DNA of 64,000 nt, taken from NCBI RefSeq assembly GCF_958298935.1, contig NC_084928.1, forward strand, positions 20,553,501-20,617,500. The letters run 5' to 3'. This document shows positions 44,148 to 56,554 of this stretch, piece by piece. The notes under the pieces were generated by a model, which saw only the letters and a program-made list of their open reading frames with translations, was not told the DNA's origin and did no database searches. Position 1 is the stretch's first letter; each line of letters begins with the position of its first letter. The position numbers and the translations under genes were made by a program. The DNA comes from Phragmites australis. Its lineage: Eukaryota; Streptophyta; Magnoliopsida; Poales; Poaceae.

Positions 44148-45063
44148 TGTTGGAGCAAGAGTTTATCTTGCCCCAGCAAGTACGGTGAGAGTTTCTTCTA
44201 AGGAGAAGACTCAAGCTTGGAGACGAAGTTTGAGAGGAAGGAACACCACGAGTATATTGATGATAGGAAAATGTATCACTCTGGGAGGAGTATCACAACG
44301 TTCGATGTAATGCGTGTTCTTTTTCGCTATGTCCGTCTTTCTTTTTTCTCAGAGGATCATGGCCTCCTATCTATATAGCCATGCGTAGCTTGGCGTACAA
44401 GTTATCATAATGTACAAATATCTGGAATCTGACCAAATTACAGGGCCTTATCCCGGATAACTACCTTCTATCCTATTGGGGAGATAAATATCTGCCATGG
44501 TAATTATCATGGTGCCTACCCCCTGAAGAGGGCGAGCTGGTTGCCAATTGCGGCCTGATGCCAAACTGTCAGGGGTGTCAGGATAGTCCTCATCATGCCG
44601 GGGTGTTAGAGTGCCATCCATTAGCCTAGGCCTTTAATGCTGGTCACTTCCTTGCAGGCAAAGCAAGATCGGCGCTCCCCTTTCGGCAGATCTTCCCTGG
44701 GCCTGCTGACTCACCCCGTCGCCTTCGGGAAGGTGGCCAGATCAACCCGAGGTGGGGGCCTCAGGAGGCATAGTACAGGGAGGTGATGAATTTGGGAAGC
44801 AGGACCCCGGAGGGCCGGGACTTTGGGAGAATGAAGCTTTGAAGGACCGAGGCTTTGGGAGGTCGTGTTTTGGAAGGCTTCGGGAGGTCAAACCGGCGGA
44901 GCCAAGGGAAGGCTTCGTAGGTGCAAAGGGGTACCGTGAATTGATATGATGATATCAGAGATCGAGCTTTTAACAGAGGGTTCGGAGATCAAAGCTCCGG
45001 AGGAACCTGGATGGTGATCTTCAACCGTTATCCTCAGGCTGGATTATTCCCCCCCCCCCAACA
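44148..45063. repeat. Solo LTR with perfect 5-bp duplication
   Basis: Starts TGTTGGAGCAAGAG and ends CCCCCAACA, flanked by AATTG at 44143-44147 and 45064-45068. It is inserted in the non-coding 3' part of the Copia element. A related copy lies at 49816-50747. The C-run before the end varies between copies. On the minus strand it begins TGTTGGGGG. Confidence 0.9.
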
Positions 45064-45068
45064 AATTG

Positions 45069-46189
45069 ATTTATCATGAATGCCAAAATGGTACACATGA
45101 ATGCAAAAACTCCGCATTTCTTATGAAAACTTCCCTTTTTTACTCCCCCTTTGAGATAATTTCTCCCCTTTTGGCAATGCAAAAGATGTGCAAATGAGAT
45201 GCAGACCTATAAAGCTTCACATATAGATCACAAAGCACTTGCAAGGACTAGAGATGTCAAAGCACTATGAGAAGTAAACAATATAACTCAAAGGCATGCA
45301 AAGTCTCAAAGTGATTCCATGTCACAAGCACCGGGAGAATAGCAAGTTTTGATCAAGTTGTTCAATTATCAAAAAGATGTCACAACAAAAGTATCCATAG
45401 TTTCATGATCAGTGCAAAGATTAGAGAAACTAGTGCAATGTCAAGCTCAAAACAAGCAACCAAGTTTAACTCAACAGGCTATGCAAATGCGCACATATCA
45501 ATCCAAGCCTTAGTTTGATAAGATGAAAAAGAACATTCTTAGCACATTTAAAGACACAAGTTAATTTTAGCATTTGATCATTTTATTATCCTCAAGTAAA
45601 CTTTAGCAACCATGTGCTCATTTCTTTGGCAAACCACATGAAGCATTAAGCCACCGTATTGGATTCAATTTTAGCTTAAAGTTTGATCATTTATTTGATT
45701 AACTTAACATAGGATTTCAAGAAATATAATTTTTAACAAAGCCAAGACAAGTTGTGCCTTTGCGAGACAAAAGAGCCTATGCTCTCCCAAGGGTTAATCT
45801 TGAGCGAAATATCTACGTAGACAAAGGTCAAAGACCCATAATCCGCTAAACTCCAAATCGGCCTAGCACAAGCTTTTCATAGAACTAACCCTAATATAAG
45901 CACTGATCAAGCTAAAGTAAACACTCAAGGGTGAAAAGTGATTAAGTTTAGCAATTCAAGTTCATACTTATAAACGACAAGCGTGCTCAACAGATTTCAT
46001 GTCATGTCCCAGTAAGAGCCTAAGCTTGCACAATTTGTTATACATTCACAACACCTAGCACAAATTCACAACTAGTACAAAAAAGTGCAATGAACATATA
46101 AGTGAAACTCATCTAGTATGTTTATCTTACAAGATGCTATGTGATGCAAATGCAACAAAAATAAGATAGAGTATGTTCATGAAAGAGTC
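45069..46189 (-). other. Copia region between pol and 3' LTR
   Basis: Non-coding, with CTCCCCCTTTGAGATAATTTCTCCCC near 45143, on the minus strand a purine-rich stretch seen after pol in SIRE-like Copia elements. The open frames are short. Confidence 0.5.
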
Positions 46190-49100
46190 CCCCTCACAAA
46201 ATGCCATAGGGATGACACACACCAAGCTCTTCCCTCAAATAGGGAAATCTAGTAGCATCTAGAGGCTTGGTGAAGATGTCGGCTAGTTGGTGTTGGGAAT
46301 CAATGTATTTCAAGTCTATGCCCCCTTCTGATTGTGGTCTCTTAGAAAATGGAATCTCACATCTGTGTGTTTGATTCTGGAGTGCTAGACTAGATTATTG
46401 GCTAGGCTTATAGAACTAGTGTTGTCACACAAAAGTAGCACACTCTTGAAATCTAACCCAAAGTCCCTCAAGGTAGCAACCATCCACAAAATCTATGAGC
46501 AACAGCTAGCGGCAGCTACATATTTCGCTTTAGCAGTAGACTGCGCAACACTACACTGCATGCGAGAGGACCAATACATAAGAGAAGTACCCAAAAAATG
46601 ATAAGTACCAGAACTACTCTTTCTGTCAATTCTACACCCAGCAAAGTTCACATACAAAAAACCTGAAACAGAAAGCGAAGAGGAAGTAGAAAACCAAAGT
46701 CCATACTCGAGAGTGTGCTTGAGGTACCTCAGAATGCGTTTCACCGCTTGGTGGTGAGACATCCTCGGTGAAGCGTAAAACCGAGCACAGAGGCAGACAG
46801 TGAGGTAGATGTCCGATCTGGTCACCGTTAGGTATAGGAGGGAGCCGATCATACTCCTAAATTCCCACTAGTCCACAGCCTCGCCATCTTCATCCGGATC
46901 AAGCATCATCGATGTAGCCATTGGGGTTGCTAAGGGCTTCACTTCGTTCACGTCGAACTTCTTCAGTAGCTCCTTGGTGTATTTCATCTGGTGGATGAAT
47001 GTACCTTGCTTGCATTGCTTGATTTGAAGTCTAAGGAAGAAATTGAGTTCGTCCACCATCAACATCTCAAACTCTCTGCTCATAGTTACTGCAAACTTGG
47101 CCATAAGTACATGAGAAGAGCCACCAAATATGATATCATCCACGCAAATCTGAACAAGTAGAAAATCTTTGCCATGCTTGAGAGTAAGCAAAGTTTCATC
47201 GACCGACCCCATCACATACCCATACTCTAACAAGAAGGACTTAAACCTATCATACCAAGGCCTAGGTGTCTGCTTGAGCCCATACAAAGTTTTCTGAAGC
47301 TTGTAAACTCTATGAGGGTATTTAGAGTGCTCAAAGTCTGGGGGTTGCTTAACATAGACCTCATCCTCTATGAAACTATTTAGGAAAGCACTCTTTACAT
47401 CTATTTGATACAACTTGAAACCCTCGGATGCCATAAAAGCAAGAAGAATTCTAATAGCTTCTATCCTAGATCAAGATGTAAAGGTCTCTCCAAAGTCTAT
47501 CACCTCAATCTAAGTGAAACCCTGAGCCACTAGTCTAGCCTTGTTTCTCACTACAGACCCATCCCCCTATTTGTTTTTGAAAACCCATTTAGTGCCTATG
47601 GTGTGAACATTGACAGGTGGCTCTACAAGGACCCAAACTGTGTTTCTCTCAAAGTTTTCTAACTCTTCATACATGGCATTGACCCAATTTAAATCAGATA
47701 AAGCATGTACAATATCATGAGGCTCAAAAAAAGCAACAGATACAGAATCAGTAAAATGAGCATGAGAAGTAGACTTAACCTAGTTACCCTCTCATCAAGA
47801 TCTCTGATCATCATATGTGGAGGGTGTTACCGCTGAATGTGTTGAATGTCCTCATGTCGTGAGAGAACCCCCCCTGAAACACAGCTGATGTAGGCTCGAG
47901 AGCAGCTGAAGTGGATGTAGAGGCTGCAAGACCCTCTGTTGGAGTACAAGCAAGAGCCAGCTCTGGAGCAGGTGTGGTCGAGAGAAATAGTGGATCATCC
48001 TCATCATCACTAAGAGCTAGAAGGTTGCTCATGGCGTTGTTTCATCAAAAGTCACATCACAGGATTCTATGATGGTGTTGGTGTCAAGATTATAAACCCT
48101 GTAAGTATGACCATGAAGAGAATACCCCAAGAAAATTCTATCGGAAGAACACAACTCAAAATCAAGATTGAAACACTTTAGGATGAAGCACGGACAACCA
48201 AAGACTCTTAAATGTGAAACCTTGGGCTTTCTCCCAAAGCGCAACTCATAAGAAGTCAAATTCAAGATCGAGCGCTGGAAAATCCATTTGAGAGGTAGCA
48301 AGCTGTGCTAATAGCCTCTTCCTAGAACCTATCCTAGCCATCTCAACCAAGGTTCTGTTCTTCCTCTCAACCACACCATTCTGTTGAGGAACACATGGAG
48401 CAGAAAATTGATGCTCAAGGCCATGTACATGAAAAAAAGCATCAAAGAGATAGTTCTTGAACTCGGTGCTATCGTCACTGCAAATTGCTTTCAATGCACT
48501 GGGAAGTTATTTGAACAATCTCAAAACTAAGCTCTGAAAGTGTGAGAACACTTCATCCTTACTCACAAGAAAGAAGACCCAAGAGTAGCGAAAGTAGTCA
48601 TCGACAATGACAAGTACCTACCACTTCCCACCCGTCGAACAAACCTAGGAAGGACCAACAGTATCCATATAGAGAAGTTCTCTTGGTCACTGAGTCATCA
48701 CTAGATTGACTAGTGGGTGAGGAGCGTCAACTATCTTGCCATGTGGACAAGTAGAACAAATAAGTTTCTTCTCAAACTTGAGCTTGAGCAATCCTCGGAT
48801 AAAGCCTAGGGCACTCAAATGAGTAAGCAAGTCAAAGCTCATGTGCCCTAGTTTTCATACCATATCCAAAGCTCAGAAGAAGGTTGAGCAAGTAAACACC
48901 AAGAAGAACTAGAAAACTCAGAAAAATTGGCTCCAAAATCTCTCCCAACTCCAAAAATCTTGCAAATCAAAGCGCCAGAAGAATCAAGAACTCAATAAAT
49001 ATCGCGCTTAAAGTGCACTTCCAAGTTCTCATCTAGAAATTGAGATAAAAAAGCAAGTTGCACCTCAGATGCTTAGCCAAAGCCACATCTTTGAGATTGC

Positions 49101-49815
49101 CTTTCCTTTGTCCTTCACTCTACCTTTCTGAACATCCCTGAAAGTGATGTACTCGTGATGCTTCATCGGTGTGAGGCTAGAGAACCATGATAAATAACCA
49201 GAGTCGATGAGCCACTTGTTCTACATGCCTCTACCTGCCACCTACATACGAGAAGAATAGAAGGTGGATGGCTCAATACTGGGGTTAGTCAAAACCTCCT
49301 AGGAATCCAGTATTGCGTCCTCTATTCTGAAGTAGAAATAGTAGGTGCACGCAACTCGACACTAACACGATGGGACGAGTACCATGATGGGGAACATGTG
49401 GTTTGCCAAAGCACTAGGACTCAAAGCCTCTTACACGTCGACAAAAACCATATAAGTCATGGTACAATCCACGCCGGGCAATGCCTCTAGGAAGAGACTA
49501 AAACGCGCTAGAGAATCATGGGTAGGAGCGAGGAAAAGGCTCATATATACCCACAGAGGGGCAGTATATGTCCTGGGTACTTCACTCCCACTCACGGCAC
49601 TCATCTCTCCTATGGTGAAAGAAAAAAACCAACCAAGTAACTCTCCCTCTGACAGTAGGTGCAATGGTAGTGTCTCTTAGAACTCGACTGCCAGTCACTC
49701 TAGGCTCTCTCAAAGGTGCCCTCATCTTAGGCTGTGGAGCTCTCTTAGGTGTGGGTTTCTTCTTTATAGGTTGAGATGTAGGATTGTTGTTTTCTGGAAT
49801 GGATTGTGAGGTATT
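46190..49815 (-). pseudogene. Copia polyprotein (gag end, PR, INT, RT, RNase H)
   Basis: Minus strand, in Copia order. Protease near 49240-49080: WLIDSGYLSWFSSL. GAG-pre-integrase near 48800: CPHGKIVDAPHPLV. Integrase 48680-48250: CSDDSTEFKNY and PQQNGVVERKNRTL, then the C-terminal VFGCPCFILK and RIFLGYS. Reverse transcriptase (47434-46868): IDVKSAFLNSFIEDEVYVKQ and the catalytic VDDIIFG. RNase H (46852-46493): KRILRYLKHTLEYGLW, with YWSSRMQCSVAQSTAKAKYV. Frameshifts at about 46860, 47440, 47810, 48030 and 48500 and several stops separate open frames of up to 188 codons. The gag N-terminus and 5' LTR are not seen; the LTR at 49816 cuts the element. Confidence 0.88.
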
Positions 49816-50747
49816 TGTTGGAGTAAGAGTTCGTCTTGCCTCAGCAAGTACAACAAGAGTTCTTCTAAGGAGGAGACTCAAGCTTGGAGATGAAGTTTAA
49901 GAGGAAGGAACACCATGAATGCATTGATGATAGAAAAAATGGACCGATCTGGGAGGAGTATCATAGCGTGACTTGGTGTGTTTTCACCTCAGTGTCTTTT
50001 TGCTGTCTAGCTCGCCACTTTTCCCAGGAGACCATGGCCCCCTATTTATAGGTCCGTGCGTAGCTTGGCGTACAAGTTATCATAATGTACAAATATCTGG
50101 GACCTGATCGAATTACTGGGCCTTATCCCGGATAACTACTTTCTATCCGATCTGGGAGACAAATATCTACCATAGTAACTATCGTGGTGCCTGCCCCTTG
50201 AAGACGGTGAGCTGGACGGCCCAACACCGCGCTATCAGGGGTGTCAGGATAGCCTCCATTATGCCGGAGTGTTAGAGCGACGTCCATCAGCCTAGGCGTT
50301 TAGCACCGGTCACTTCCTTATAGGCAAAGCACGATCGGTGCTCCCCTTATGGCAGATCTTTCCTAAGGCCAGCTGACTCACCTTCTAGCCTCCGGGAAGG
50401 CGGCCCAAGCAGCTGGAGGCGGGGGCCTCGAGAGGCATGGCTCCGGGAGGTGAAGGCTTCAGAAGGCAGGACTCCGGAAGACCGAGGCTTCGTGGGACCG
50501 AGACTTCAGGAGACCGAGGTCTCGGGGGGCCGGGCTTCAGGAGGCCAGGTTTTGAGAGACTGAGCCTTCGGGAGGCCAAGCCGGTTAAGCCAAGGGAAGG
50601 TTTCACAGGTACGAAGAGGTATCGCGAAGGGACCTGATGACTTTGGAGGTCAAGCCTTTAGCTGAGGTTCTGGAGATCAAGTCTCTGGAAGGACCTGGAT
50701 AGTAATCTTCTACCATTATCCTCAGGCTGGTTTATTTTCCCCCAACA
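49816..50747 (-). repeat. LTR related to 44148-45063, probably 3' LTR of a Tat-like element
   Basis: Starts TGTTGGAGTAAGAG, ends CCCCCAACA, and aligns with the solo LTR over its whole length. Flanks are GTATT on the left and GTATC on the right. On the minus strand the right flank reads AGAATGAGGGGATAC then TGTTGGGGG, which looks like a polypurine tract and LTR start. This suggests a minus-strand element whose interior lies to the right. A second solo LTR with a mutated duplication is the alternative. Confidence 0.65.
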
Positions 50748-51387
50748 GTATCCCCTCATTCTAGGGCCTCAATGTTTCGGAGGGGGGAGAGGATGTAGAG
50801 GAAATCCAACCCTAGCCTGGTATAGTATCAAGGATGCCCAATGGCAATTCCCTATTCTTAAGAAGTTTTTTCGTTGGGAACCGTGGGCATCGATGGCATA
50901 CTGGTGGTGGCGATCTGCTCCAAAGCTTGTTGGAGCTGGCATGTGCGGTGTCGACACCCCGGGCAGAGGGGCGTCAATTGATGTGGTGTACTCCGGGGTC
51001 CATGCCGAGGCCGATATAGGTTATCTGGATTCCTTTGGTATGGTTCTTCCTGTTTTTTGAGGTCGCTAGAGTAGAGGTTACGTGTAGGTTTGGGGGACCC
51101 TACGTGTTTGCCTGGAAGGATGAGACGTGCCACTGCCGCGTTCTGACTAGACAATGCGGGGGGTCGTTTAAGGTCTTGTGCCCATGCCCCTATCACACGC
51201 AGAAAGGAGTCTGGGTTATTAATGTGACGGGACGTCTATGCGAGAAAATGAGGCATTCGTCGTGGAACGCTGCCACGTGCTGGTGGAACGACTGGGGCAT
51301 GGCCACGGTCCCCTCAGGCCTTCAATGGGGGACACTGCGGTGTTGGTTCCGCTTCATCTTCCGGGCTTACGTGGCTGCTTGGCCCGC

Positions 51388-52112
51388 GTATAAAGCCAGG
51401 GTCACCCGGCTGGATTCTCCACAGCCCTACAAGCGAGTAGTGAACCCTGACTTGAGTATGGCATCATCTTCCTCCTTATCCTCTTCAGAGATGTCGATGA
51501 GCTCGACGGCTTCTTTGGGAGTCAAACCATTTCGGTCATCGGCAGAGGCGCTGGTGGCCATGCCGCTTCCATCTCTACAGGGGAGGTGACTGCCTGCCAC
51601 TTCAGCTTGACCTTTGGCTGGGGAGGCCATGCCCGTTGAGATCATCGATATCTCCGACGACGATGAGGATATCAACTGGGATCTCTTGCTGGGGGAGAGC
51701 GAGCAGGCATCTGTGGAGACAACGGTAAAGGAGGAGGCCGGGAAGGTGAGAGAGAAGGCCCCGTTGGTGACCTCCTCGGACTCTTCTTTGTCCTCCGATA
51801 GCTTGGGAGCCAGCTACTATATCGGCTTCCGTAGCGGCTGGCCGCAGATGAGGTGCATACGCCATCCCATGCGGGGCCCCTGCCGGGACCCATAGGAGGT
51901 GAAGGCGGTCTCCTAGAGGGAGTTCTTGGTGAAGTCGTGGCATGCATGTCTCACGGTCGACCATGGCCTTGCTGCGGGCCCATGGCTTGGTTTAGTCACC
52001 TTGTACTCTTTCTCACCCTATTTTGCTCTGTCGGGGTCTATCTTCTTCGCAGCAATTTTTGTACTGTCGCTTTTGTATGTGTCCTCTGGATGTACTAGTT
52101 GTTTAAAAATTT
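51388..52112 (+). pseudogene. Antisense ORF-like unit of the Tat-like element
   Basis: A TATA box, GCGTATAAAGCC (about 51386-51397), is followed by an ATG at 51457 (MASSSSLSSSEMSMSSTASL) that stops at 51587. In another frame from 51629 MPVEIIDISDDDEDINWDLL continues to 51895. Ser-rich then EIIDISDD-type acidic peptides recall extra ORFs of grass Gypsy elements. The unit ends in AT-rich DNA near 52100. The break between the two frames makes it a probable pseudogene. No function is known. Confidence 0.4.
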
Positions 52113-52554
52113 AATATGGACCTTCAGGGACGGTCGTGTCTCTTTGTGTATCGGAGTGCAAGGGGATCTTTCGAACGGGTGACCGTACGTGTGTGTGCCT
52201 TTGTACCTTCGAGCCGTGCTTCTTCGTCCCTTTGTGGGCAATGGCTAGTTTTTCAGATGACCGAAGTACTGAGCCTTCGCATAGATCATTGACGGTTTCA
52301 ATCCGTCTGGGGGAGAGGTGGCCTCGGAAATCTGGTGGCGGTAGAGGCGTAGGGTAACTAAGGATGGTCGGGTGAAGCAGTGGTGACCTCATTGCTCTGG
52401 GTTATTCCGTACTCCTTGGGCTCGGCACTGGTAGGGCCTTTCTTCCAAATTTGTTCCAGATTTTTGACTCAGCGAAGTCCATTTGGAACCTTTGGAGACA
52501 AGCTCCGGAGGTGGTCCTTGACCCTTCGGGTTCTTTAGCCACTGCTCAGCTCTA

Positions 52555-53090
52555 GAGGTACTCCGTCCGGAGCCCGGTGATGGTGCATCGGAGGTGAAGA
52601 CGAAGGCTAGGCGAGGAGGTGGTTTGTGACCTTCTCGACCCTTAGCCGCTGCCCGGCTCTTGAGGTACTCCGTCCGGAGCCTGGCGACGGCGTGTCGGAG
52701 GCGAAGCCGAAGGGCTAGGTGGGGAGGTGGTCCGCGACCTCCTCCGCCCTTAGCCGCTACTCGGCACCGGAGGTAATCCATCTAGAGCCTAGCGATGGCG
52801 TGTTGGAGGTGAAGACGAGGGCTAGGTGGCAGAGGTGGTCCGCGACCCCCTCGTCCTTTAGTCTATGCCCGGCTTCGGAGGTACTCCGTCCGGAGCCTAG
52901 TGGCGACGTGTCGGCGAAGCCGAAGACCAGGTGGGAGAGGTGGTCTGCGACCCTCTCGGCCCTTAGCCGTTGCTTAGAGAGCTCTGGAGGTACTCCATCT
53001 GGAGCCTAGTGACGGCGTGTTGAAGATGAAGCTGAGGGCCAAGCGGGAGAGGTGGTCTGCGACCCCCTCGGCCCTTAGCCGCTGCAAAGA
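52555..53090. repeat. ~108-bp tandem array, five copies
   Basis: GAGGTACTCCGTCCGGAGCC (or close variants) recurs at 52555, 52662, 52769, 52878 and 52987. Each unit also contains GGTGGTCCGCGACC and CCCTTAGCCGCT. One outlying unit is at 55464-55560. Confidence 0.9.
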
Positions 53091-53439
53091 CTTTGTGACC
53101 TCTGCAATGGACAGTTGAGGGTTCCACTATGTTTCCCGTGCCACGTAGCGTGGGCTTTTATTAAATGTCAGTATAACGCTCATAAAATGATGTATGAAAT
53201 GTGTCTTTAAAGGGGATGGTAGGGTAAAGATTTTACCTTTTACCATACATGGTTGGGTAACGCTGGTCATACCTTTCTCTGTAGGGAGGGGGATTTTTAT
53301 ACTCCTTTGGTATGTATGATGTGCCCTTTGGAGGCCAGCGGCTTTCGTACCCCTTTAGCACGGAGGTATTTTCCTTCAAGATGCCAGGGTACTCTTCGTG
53401 TTAGGTCCTTTTAGAACCTTTCCGCCCAGCGGAGTTTTT
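53091..53439. other. Spacer between arrays
   Basis: No gene or repeat beyond isolated short matches to the flanking arrays. Confidence 0.4.
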
Positions 53440-53990
53440 GGAAAACATCCCCATTTGGGGGGCTTTCGGAAGTCTCTTCGTTTTGGCAGAGGTTTGGTAA
53501 AGCTCTTTGTTTTTGCCGAAGGTTTCGTAAAACTATTCGTTGTGCGGATGTTTTTGAAAGTCGCTCCATTTTGGTGGAGGTATGGTAAACTCTCCATGGT
53601 GTGGAGGTTTTGTAAAGCTCTCCGTTTTTGCTAGAGGTTTGGTAAAGCTCTCCATTTTTGCTAGAGTTTTTTGGAAGTTACTCCATTGTGCGGAGGTAAA
53701 GCTCCCTATTTTTGCCAAAGGTTTTGTAGGGTTCTCTATTTTGTCAAAGGTTTTGTAAGATTCTCCGTTTTTGTCAGAGGTTTGGTAAGACTCTCCGTTT
53801 TTGTCGGAGGTTTTGTAAGACTCTTCGTTTTTGTCGGAGGTTTTGCAAGGTTCTCCGTTTTTGCCGGAGGTTTTGTACCATTTTGTCGGAGGTTTTGTAA
53901 AACTCTCTGTTTTTGCCGGAGGTTTTGTAGGACTCTTCGTTTTGTCAGGGGTTTTGTAAGACTCTCTGTTTTTTTTGGAGATTTCGTAAG
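53440..53990. repeat. ~30-bp tandem array
   Basis: A degenerate array of GTTTTTGTCGGAGGTTTTGT / AAGACTCTCC units, about 15-18 copies, cleanest at 53765-53900. It creates repetitive open frames on both strands that are not genes. Confidence 0.9.
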
Positions 53991-54029
53991 ACTCCTTGGC
54001 ATGTATTAATGCCGAAGGCCCTACACACT

Positions 54030-55140
54030 ATCAGAGCTATGCAATACCTTTCAGGAAACCTAGGCAGTCTTGCCTTCAAGTGACCTAGGTATGCTACGCT
54101 CGCGGTGTGTAGGCTTGTCGTGCTCCAGAGGAAATGCCCTGGTGCACCGCAACACTATCCACCAAGGATGTGCCCTGGCACATGGCATTTATACGACCGA
54201 AGCTATACAATACCTTCCAGCAAACCTAGGCTTCATGCCTTAGCGGTGACCTAGGCATGCCATGCCCGCGGTATATAAGCATGTCATGCAACGAGGATTC
54301 CTTGTGACAGCATTCCTCAGAGCACCGCATCCTCACATCAGGGCAGTCCCCTGATATGCGGTTTCCACACACTATCGAGGCTACACATACCTTCTAGGAA
54401 ACCTAGGCAGTCTTGCCTTCCATGTGACCTAGGCATTCTACGCCCATGGTGTGTGGGATCCACTGCCTACCAGGGCAAAGCCTACCCTCCGGGAAACCTT
54501 TTCAGGTGACCTTAGGTTTAGGTAAGCAATGCTTACTGGTGTGTGGGCTTGTCACACCTCCGAAGAAATCCCTCGGGGGCGCCGCAACTATATTATCAAA
54601 GAAGTCCCTTGATAACTGGCATCCGCACACTATCAAGGCTGCACAATACCTTCCAGGAAACCTCGGTAGTCTTGCCTTCCAGGTGACCTAGGCATGCTAC
54701 ACCCGCGGTGTGTAGGCATGTTGTGCAACGAGGATTCCTTGCGACAACATTCCTCAGAGCACCGCATCTCCACCACCGAGGACATCACCCAGGGCGTGGC
54801 TTCGACATCCGAGGCTATGCAAATACCTTTCAGGGCACCCTAGGCATAATCTGTCTTCTAGGTGACCTAGGCATAAGCAGCGCCTGTAGTGTGTGGGCCT
54901 CACTGTCTATCGAGACTACGCAATGCCTTCCAGGAAATCTAGGCAGTCTTGCCTTCTAGGTGACCTAGACATGCTACGTCTGCGGTATGTGGGCTTGTCA
55001 CGCCACTCGAAGATGTCCTATGGGTGGCACCGTAACACGGTCTATCAAGTAAATCCCTTGATACGTGGCAACTACACTTCTGAGGTCACACGATGCCTTC
55101 CAGGAAATTTGGGTAGACCCGCCCCCCAGGCGACCTAGGC
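54030..55140. repeat. ~100-180-bp array of CCTTCCAGGAAACCTAGG units
   Basis: CCTTCCAGGAAACCTAGGCA or variants recur near 54047, 54210, 54390, 54650, 54926 and 55096. Each is followed by GTGACCTAGGCATGC and a GGTGTGTGGGC string. Spacing is irregular. Confidence 0.85.
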
Positions 55141-56151
55141 ACGATGCATCTCCGGGAGTGTAGGAATTTTGCATGGTTATACTAGCTAAGTTTTGTAGTC
55201 TACTGTTGGCAATAAGAAGCTGATTGTAGTATAAAACATAGCTAGGTTATATAATTATTCATGCTAAATAAGGATGTAACTTAAGTTCTATTGCTTCTAC
55301 CTAGTGGCTATTTATTGCAAAAGACTTCTAACAATGAGGTTGGAGGCCTCCAACATACTCTAACCTTGCTATATGAAAGACAGATCACTAGTTAAACTAC
55401 TGATAGCTAACAGTAGGCGTACCTTTGTAGGAATAAGGCCTCTATTGTGAGGCTTAGGTCCCGGAGGTAATCCGTCTGGAGCCTGGTGACGGCATGATGG
55501 AGGCGTAGTCGAAGGCTAGTCAGGAGAGGCGATGCTCGACCGCCTCGGCCCTTAGCCGCTACCAAAGGCGGTGTGTCCCGGAGCCTGTGGTTTCCCTAGG
55601 GTCTCCTTCCCCTTTGGGAGACCATCGAGGCTGCTAGGTGAACCGACTTTTGGAGCCGAAGTGGTTCTAACTATGCCTCCCCGGATGAGGTGGGCTTGGG
55701 GTTCCCTGCACGTGGTTGGTATTGCGAGGGCGGTGTCGGAGGCGCTGGCGGGGTCTGCGCACCCCGGAGTCCTTCGTCTCCTTGGATCCCTCTTTCGCTT
55801 GAAGGGCACAAGGAGGGCGCTGGGTGGACAGACTTTTCAAAGATGTTGGCTCACTCGGGGTATCCCAGGTGTGGTCGAAGGGGATACTTTGGGACCAAGC
55901 CCAGACAGGAACACTCCTGGGACCGCCCAGAACCACTGGAAGACGGCCTGCTTGGCTGTGGCTTCGACCACATCCTCTCCTGAGGCGGCGAGATCTTCAT
56001 TGTGCAGAGACTGGAAGGCTTCCGCACCACCTAGAGTTCCTGCATCCAAGGGCTCAAGGGGCAAGATACGATCTACATGCTTGTTGGGGATCATGATTCA
56101 CGAATAAGTTTGCCTCCATGTTAAACAATTAGTTTAATAAGTTGCTACTGT
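55141..56151. other. Element interior remnant, one 108-bp-type unit
   Basis: 55464-55560 is a lone copy of the 52555 array unit. Two long overlapping frames (55571-56107) have no motif and are GC-composition frames. A 20-bp direct repeat, ATGCTTGTTGGGGATCATGA, lies at 56077-56096 and 57099-57118. Confidence 0.4.
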
Positions 56152-56300
56152 AACACCCTAAAAATTGGGATGTTTGTTAAAAATGGGCTAAAAGAGCTAA
56201 AAGGAAATTTCTTGAGTACGTTTTGCATTTCAGAATTTTTTTTAAAAAAAAACTTAAACGATATGCAGGGCAAGTATAAGTCTTTATCAATGTGAAACCC
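56152..56300 (+). repeat. Start of a TGTAACACCC-type LTR, fragment
   Basis: TGTAACACCCTAAAAATTGGG is the usual start of long Gypsy LTRs such as the one ending GGGTGTTACA at 35535. Only the first ~150 bp look related. Confidence 0.35.
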
Positions 56301-56554
56301 CCTAAAAACCAGTGTTAGTTGGTCCTGTCAATCCGATGGCAAGAATGCAGAGCACAAGAAAATTTTATGTCAAATCTGTGATTTAGCTTTTTCCAATGGC
56401 AAATGTGAATAACTAAAACAAACTACTGACAAATATGAAAATCATCGTTAATTCAGTATACTTATCTATCCAAGCCATCAAATGTGCACATCTATAGATC
56501 ATGTATGAAGAATTTGAATTTGTATTTCTTAATTCTTTCCGATCAGCATATTTT

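Larger units (their letters stand above)
50748..56107 (-). mobile_element. 3' half of a Tat-lineage-like element with arrays and antisense ORF
   Basis: The region right of the 49816 LTR has no gag or pol. It has an antisense transcription-unit-like stretch (51388-52110) and three families of tandem repeats. Antisense extra ORFs and tandem arrays between pol and the 3' LTR are known features of Tat-lineage Gypsy elements, so I infer a 5'-truncated member in minus orientation. The right limit is unclear. Confidence 0.4.

Noticed and set aside
45064..49815. 44148-45063 and 49816-50747 as the LTR pair of one element enclosing the Copia pol
   Set aside because: The left copy has its own perfect AATTG duplication, and the Copia element has a separate purine tract and LTR at about 43932; the two LTRs are therefore independent.
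51035..51589. 184-codon plus-strand open frame
   Set aside because: It starts upstream of the only TATA box and has no motif; the first 140 codons look like noncoding DNA read in frame. Only its Ser-rich end overlaps the antisense-ORF candidate.
53440..53990. Regular ~30-bp repeats suggestive of a CRISPR array
   Set aside because: Units are head-to-tail without unique spacers, and the setting is a plant nuclear genome.
53736..54009. Repetitive peptides (KPLTKTESLTKP type and its opposite strand)
   Set aside because: Translation of the 30-bp tandem array, not a gene.
55571..56107. 178-codon open frame
   Set aside because: GC-rich region with several overlapping frames on both strands, no domain, next to tandem-repeat remnants.
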